Virus record (IMG/VR): IMGVR_UViG_3300042479_001509
Coordinates: 1 to 39,588 of that record
Reading direction: 5' to 3' (one strand)
Length of the DNA stretch: 39,588 nucleotides
DNA from: a virus
Shown here: piece after piece, positions 35,758-39,588 of the stretch
Layout of the letters: every line of letters begins with the position of its first letter
How positions within the stretch are numbered: the stretch's first letter is position 1
Position numbers and translations under genes: made by a program
The notes under the pieces: model-generated
The model's input: only the letters and a program-made list of their open reading frames with translations
Database searches by the model: none
Told to the model about the DNA's origin: nothing

Positions 35758-38700
35758 AGTAATCTTTTTTCTTTCGCCTTTACTACAAGTTTTTGAGCTC
35801 TGTCTTCAATTGAGTTAATAATAACTTCTTGCTCTTTTAAAGCTTCAATACACACGGCAATCATCTCTTTGTATTTCATGGTGTAGTGTTTTTCTTCACT
35901 ACCAGATACAAGTTCAGGGAAATATGGTAAAACTTCTTGAGCAATAAAACCAATGTTTTTATGTCCAAGTTTTTCTTTATCATCCCAATTATAATAGAAT
36001 TCAACACCACGAATTTTAATTAAATTTTCAAGTGCAGATTCAATAGGTTCAATGTTTGTCTTTAATCTAATGTCGGATGGTCCTGTAGGTCCTGTAGCAC
36101 CTTGTGCACCCGTATTACCCGTGGCTCCTTGTGCTCCTGTAGCACCTTGAGCACCAAAAGTAGAACCTGCCTTTCCTTGAGCACCTGTAGGTCCTTGAGC
36201 ACCACCTGCACCAGGTCCTTGAGCACCTGTTGCACCTTGGGAACCTGTAGGTGCGGTACCTGGAAAACCTTGAGCACCTTGAGCACCCGCACCTTCAGAA
36301 GGAAAACCTTGAGCACCTTGTGTACCAACCGCACCTTGAGCACCTTGTCCTCCTTGTGGTCCTTGAGCACCTTGTGGTCCTTGAGTTCCTTGTCCACCCG
36401 CAGCACCTGTTGAGCCACCTCCACCCTGAGAACCTTGTCCTCCTTGAGTACCCTGAGCACCTTGTCCTCCCTGAGCTCCTTGTGAACCTTGTCCTCCTTG
36501 AGTACCTTGAGCACCTTGACCTCCTTGAGAACCTTGTGAACCTTGAGCACCTGTAGAGCCACCTCCACCTTGCGAACCTTGTCCTCCCTGAGCTCCTTGT
36601 GAACCTGTAGCACCTCCACCACCAGCACCACCTTGCGAACCTTGTCCTCCTTGAGCTCCTTGTGAACCTGTTGCACCTCCACCGCCAGTTCCTCCTTGAG
36701 CACCTTGTCCTCCTGTTGGTCCTGTGGCACCTTTACCTCCTTGTGAACCTTGTCCTCCTTGTGAACCTTGTCCTCCTGTTGGTCCTGTGTCACCTTTACC
36801 TCCTTGTGAACCTTGTCCTCCTTGTGAACCTTGTCCTCCTGTAGACCCCTGAGCACCTTGAGCACCTTGTCCTCCTTGTGAACCTTGAGCACCTTTACCA
36901 CCTTGAGAACCTTGAGAACCTGTAGCACCTCCACCACCAGTCCCACCTTGAGAACCTTGACCTCCTTGTGAACCTTGTGAACCTTGAGCACCTGTGGAAC
37001 CACCTCCACCTTGAGAACCTTGACCTCCTTGTGAACCTTGAGCACCACCTCCACCTTGAGAACCTTGACCTCCTTGAGTTCCTTGTCCTCCTTGAGAACC
37101 TTGTCCTCCTTGTCCTCCTTGAGTACCTTGTGAACCTTGAGCACCCTGACTACCAACACCACCTATCGAACCTTGAGCTCCCTGACCACCTTGAGTACCT
37201 TGGAAACCTTGTCCTCCTTGAGCCCCTTGATTACCTGTTGCTCCTTGTGAACCGGTCGCTCCTTGGAAACCTTGTCCACCCTGAGCTCCTTGGGAACCAA
37301 CCGCACCTTGAGAACCTTGTCCTCCTTGAGAACCTTGTCCTCCTTGTGAACCGACCGCTCCTTGCGAACCTTGCCCTCCTTGAACACCCTGAGCACCTTG
37401 TCCTCCTTGAGAACCTGTAGCACCTTGAGAACCCTGTCCTCCTTGAGTACCCTGAGCACCTTGTCCTCCTTGAGAACCTTGTGAACCAACCGCACCTTGT
37501 GAACCTTGAGCTCCCTGTACTCCTTGACCTCCTTGAGCACCTTGACCTCCTTGAGCACCTTGACCTCCTTGAGAACCTTGAACTCCTTGACCCCCTTGAG
37601 CTCCTTGTGAACCTATATTACCTTGAGTTCCTTGAGTTCCTTGAGCTCCTTGTCCTCCTTGAGAACCTACAGGACCTTGAGCACCTTGTCCTCCCTGAGT
37701 TCCCTGAACACCTTGACCTCCTTGAGAACCTTGTGAACCTATATTACCTTGAGCACCCTGTCCTCCTTGAGCACCCTGTCCTCCTTGAGAACCTTGTCCT
37801 CCTTGTCCTCCTTGAGTACCTTGTGAACCTTGAGCCCCTTGACCTCCTTGAGCCCCAAGTGAACCAAGACTACCTTGTGAACCTTGACCTCCTTGAGTAC
37901 CCTGTCCTCCTTGAGCGCCAACAGCTCCTTGTGAACCTTGACCTCCTTGAGTACCTTGAGCACCTTGTCCTCCTTGAGCACCTTGAGCTCCAATAGAACC
38001 TTGAGCTCCAATAGCACCTTGCGAACCTTGTCCCCCTTGAGCACCTTGATTACCTGTTGCTCCTTGTGAACCAACCGCACCTTGAGCACCTTGTCCCCCT
38101 TGAGCACCTTGATTACCTGTTGCTCCTTGTGAACCAACCGCACCTTGTGAACCTTGTCCTCCCTGAGTACCTTGTGAACCTGTATTACCTTGAGCTCCAA
38201 TAGGACCTTGAACACCCTGAGCGCCTTTAGCTCCTACATTACCTTGACTTCCTTGGCTTCCTTGACCTCCTTGAGCACCTTGACCTCCTTGAGCACCTTG
38301 CGAACCTACAGGACCTAAAAATCCTTGAGAACCTTGAGCGCCATCCGCACCTACCGAACCTTGAGCACCTATACTACCTTGAGAACCTTGAGCACCCTGA
38401 GCTCCTTGTCCTCCTTGAGAACCTTGTGAACCTATATTACCCTGAGAACCTTGAGCACCCTGAGCTCCTTGTCCCCCTTGTGAACCCTGTCCTCCCTGAG
38501 TACCTTGTGCTCCTTGAGTACCTTGTGAACCCTGTCCTCCCTGAGTACCTTGTGAACCTACACTACCAACAGCACCTTGTGAACCTTGTCCCCCTTGAGA
38601 ACCCTGTCCTCCTTGAGTACCTTGTGAACCTTGAGGTCCTTTTCCACCTTGAGCACCTTGTCCTCCTTGAGAACCAACATTACCTGTTGCACCTTGTGAA

Positions 38701-39053
38701 CCAACATTACCTTGAGCACCTTTACCACCTTGAGAACCCTGAGCTCCCGCAGCACCTTGAGAACCCTGAGCTCCCGCAGCACCCTGAGCTCCTGTTGGTC
38801 CGGTATTTGCTGTACCCGTCCAAAGAGCATTATTAACTACCGTACCTGCAGTTGTTGCAATAGTACTAAAAACATAAAGATTGTTAAAAAACAACCTAAA
38901 TTTAGGTGAGGTATTAATAACTTTAAAATAAACAGTAGTACTGACTTTCCAATCAAGTACAGCACTGGAGTAAACCCAAGTTGCCTTAGTATTATTTGTA
39001 TCATACAACTCAACAGTTGCACTACCTGGTAATATAATGATATCCTTAGCCAC
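35754..39053 (-). CDS. Collagen-like fibre protein with C-terminal S74 chaperone
   Basis: 1099 aa; start is GTG at 39051-39053 (MAKDIIILPGSATVELYDTN). Residues about 1-85 are a beta-rich attachment domain; about 86-985 are Gly-x-Gln triplets (GAQGSQGGQ style), about 300 in a row, with Gln in the third place in most triplets; the last ~110 residues are an S74 intramolecular chaperone: SDIRLKTNIEPIESALENLI, GHKNIGFIAQEVLPYFPELV and YKEMIAVCIEALKEQ. The chaperone helps trimer formation and is usually cut off. The fibre probably binds the host surface. Overlaps the preceding fibre gene by 8 nt. Confidence 0.93.
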   Translation of the reverse strand: MAKDIIILPGSATVELYDTNNTKATWVYSSAVLDWKVSTTVYFKVINTSPKFRLFFNNLYVFSTIATTAGTVVNNALWTGTANTGPTGAQGAAGAQGSQGAAGAQGSQGGKGAQGNVGSQGATGNVGSQGGQGAQGGKGPQGSQGTQGGQGSQGGQGSQGAVGSVGSQGTQGGQGSQGTQGAQGTQGGQGSQGGQGAQGAQGSQGNIGSQGSQGGQGAQGAQGSQGSIGAQGSVGADGAQGSQGFLGPVGSQGAQGGQGAQGGQGSQGSQGNVGAKGAQGVQGPIGAQGNTGSQGTQGGQGSQGAVGSQGATGNQGAQGGQGAQGAVGSQGATGNQGAQGGQGSQGAIGAQGSIGAQGAQGGQGAQGTQGGQGSQGAVGAQGGQGTQGGQGSQGSLGSLGAQGGQGAQGSQGTQGGQGGQGSQGGQGAQGGQGAQGNIGSQGSQGGQGVQGTQGGQGAQGPVGSQGGQGAQGTQGTQGNIGSQGAQGGQGVQGSQGGQGAQGGQGAQGGQGVQGAQGSQGAVGSQGSQGGQGAQGTQGGQGSQGATGSQGGQGAQGVQGGQGSQGAVGSQGGQGSQGGQGSQGAVGSQGAQGGQGFQGATGSQGATGNQGAQGGQGFQGTQGGQGAQGSIGGVGSQGAQGSQGTQGGQGGQGSQGGQGTQGGQGSQGGGGAQGSQGGQGSQGGGGSTGAQGSQGSQGGQGSQGGTGGGGATGSQGSQGGKGAQGSQGGQGAQGAQGSTGGQGSQGGQGSQGGKGDTGPTGGQGSQGGQGSQGGKGATGPTGGQGAQGGTGGGGATGSQGAQGGQGSQGGAGGGGATGSQGAQGGQGSQGGGGSTGAQGSQGSQGGQGAQGTQGGQGSQGAQGGQGAQGTQGGQGSQGGGGSTGAAGGQGTQGPQGAQGPQGGQGAQGAVGTQGAQGFPSEGAGAQGAQGFPGTAPTGSQGATGAQGPGAGGAQGPTGAQGKAGSTFGAQGATGAQGATGNTGAQGATGPTGPSDIRLKTNIEPIESALENLIKIRGVEFYYNWDDKEKLGHKNIGFIAQEVLPYFPELVSGSEEKHYTMKYKEMIAVCIEALKEQEVIINSIEDRAQKLVVKAKEKRLL
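36090..38800 (-). repeat. Long Gly-x-Gln-encoding repeat tract
   Basis: About 2.7 kb of degenerate 9- and 18-nt units encoding Gly-x-Gln/Gly-x-x triplets. It explains the many leucine- or lysine-rich open frames on both strands here, none of which is a real gene. Such DNA may recombine internally and change fibre length. Confidence 0.9.
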
Positions 39054-39588
39054 CTATTTTTGTACTTAAATCTTTAAGAAAATTATTCAACACTTCAACT
39101 CTTTTTTGGTTTTCAATTAATGCTGATACACCAACCGAAACCAATAGTTCATATTGTAAATTCTTATAACCATATTTATCTGTCCAAACTAAATCTGGAT
39201 ATTTTTCTTCAATTTCTTGAGCAATAAATCCAAGATTCGTACCTGTAATTAGATATCTGTACTCTGGTAAATAATCTGATAATTGAGGAATGTCCTCAAC
39301 CCAATCAAATTTAACACCTCTCATGCTAACAATGTTTTGTCTAACGTTTGTGAGAGGTTTAATATTTGTTTTATATCTGGCATCTGACGGTGGTCCTTGA
39401 GCACCTGTGGCACCTTGAGCACCTTGTGGTCCTTTACCACCTTGAGCACCTGTACCTCCACTCGGTCCTTTTGCACCTTGAGAACCCTCAGCACCTTGAG
39501 CTCCGTTACCACTCGGTCCTTTTGTACCTTGAGCACCTTGTGAACCTTGTCCTCCTCCAGGTCCTTTTGGTCCTTGAGCACCTTGTGG
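39046..39588 (-). CDS. Second collagen-like fibre protein, C-terminal part (N-terminus beyond window)
   Basis: 180 residues visible. The right-hand ~67 residues are collagen-like (QGSQGAQGTKGPSGNGAQG and similar, with more Lys and Pro than the next gene); then SDARYKTNIKPLTNVRQNI starts an S74 chaperone, with GTNLGFIAQEIEEKYPDLVW and LLVSVGVSALIENQKRVEVL. The frame is open to the right edge, so the N-terminus is missing. It is followed directly by the 1099-aa fibre gene, pointing to a tandem duplication. Confidence 0.92.
   Translation of the reverse strand, partial: PQGAQGPKGPGGGQGSQGAQGTKGPSGNGAQGAEGSQGAKGPSGGTGAQGGKGPQGAQGATGAQGPPSDARYKTNIKPLTNVRQNIVSMRGVKFDWVEDIPQLSDYLPEYRYLITGTNLGFIAQEIEEKYPDLVWTDKYGYKNLQYELLVSVGVSALIENQKRVEVLNNFLKDLSTKIGG

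Noticed and set aside
36090-38800. Repeat tract as a possible CRISPR array
   Set aside because: The units are 9-18 nt, degenerate, contiguous and in frame in a collagen-like gene; there are no constant repeats with unique spacers.
36062-38836. Many long Leu-, Val- or Lys-rich open frames on both strands (for example 36062-37162 minus, 37481-37996 plus)
   Set aside because: They are frame shadows of the Gly-x-Gln repeat; their composition follows directly from the repeated codons and they have no start context.
1-39588. Bacterial chromosome or prophage rather than a lytic phage genome
   Set aside because: There are no integrase, attachment sites, transposases or housekeeping genes, and the density of small overlapping phage-type genes is continuous; a chromosomal origin is not supported, although a prophage cannot be excluded from one window.

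Overview
This window looks like part of the genome of a large tailed bacteriophage (myovirus-like, T4-like in style) that infects a member of the Bacteroidetes, probably a Flavobacteriia-type host. The phage evidence is two collagen-like fibre genes ending in intramolecular chaperone (peptidase S74) domains, dense small genes with 1-30 nt overlaps, and typical phage accessory enzymes: dCMP deaminase, P-loop kinase, Nudix, DUF3310, N4/N6 DNA methyltransferase, DUF192, a Dps-like DUF5856 protein and a tRNA. The host evidence is low GC, several near-perfect TTG/TTTG-N19/20-TAnnTTTG promoters of the Bacteroidetes sigma type, and a type IX secretion (T9SS) C-terminal sorting domain.

Layout: 1-4.75 kb holds small genes, two of them (ParB-like, ART-like) on the minus strand, a GT2 glycosyltransferase with an LpxH-like metallophosphatase, and a plus-strand pair that includes an ECF-type sigma factor. 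4.76-11.85 kb is one tightly packed minus-strand operon of exported proteins: a T9SS/cohesin/dockerin protein, a small membrane protein, a CsgG-like lipoprotein, a holin-like membrane protein, an N/G/S/Q-rich exported protein, two more secreted proteins and a secreted NUC1-type nuclease. 11.9-16.7 kb holds a secreted HExxH protein, small membrane proteins, nucleotide enzymes, a metallophosphoesterase, a probable small RNA and a putative virion peptidoglycan hydrolase. 17-20.6 kb is a surface-glycan cluster (UDP-galactopyranose mutase and two glycosyltransferases). 20.6-24.8 kb holds genes with host-type promoters, a 2OG-Fe(II) oxygenase and a DnaJ-type zinc-finger protein. 24.85-26.1 kb is a noncoding island: a ~0.95-kb promoter-to-terminator structured RNA (GOLLD/ROOL-class candidate), an initiator-like tRNA-Met, and a ~90-nt possibly pseudoknotted RNA. 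26.1-30.1 kb holds Nudix, DUF192, DHH phosphoesterase, a peptidoglycan-binding protein, a Dps-like protein and a probable virion protein. 30.1-35.8 kb holds the methyltransferase and many small phage genes. 35.75-39.6 kb encodes the fibres.

Two themes run across the window. First, nine otherwise unrelated proteins (ParB-like, ART-like, ECF sigma, DHH phosphoesterase, peptidoglycan hydrolase, PG-binding protein and others) start with a short peptide carrying an (I/L)-x-E motif (ITESQ, LTESQ, ISESQ, ITEEE, ITENQ, LVED, IKES, LQEN, LFEN). This resembles the T4 capsid-targeting and prohead-protease signal and may mark proteins packaged in the head. Second, two promoter vocabularies coexist: host-like TTTG-N19-TATCTTTG sites, and TATTTATAA/TTATAAATA boxes just upstream of many start codons, reminiscent of T4 late promoters. 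A probable ~80-nt RNA near 15.9 kb has an 18-nt perfect antisense match to the leader of the exported-protein operon, ending at the base before its start codon.
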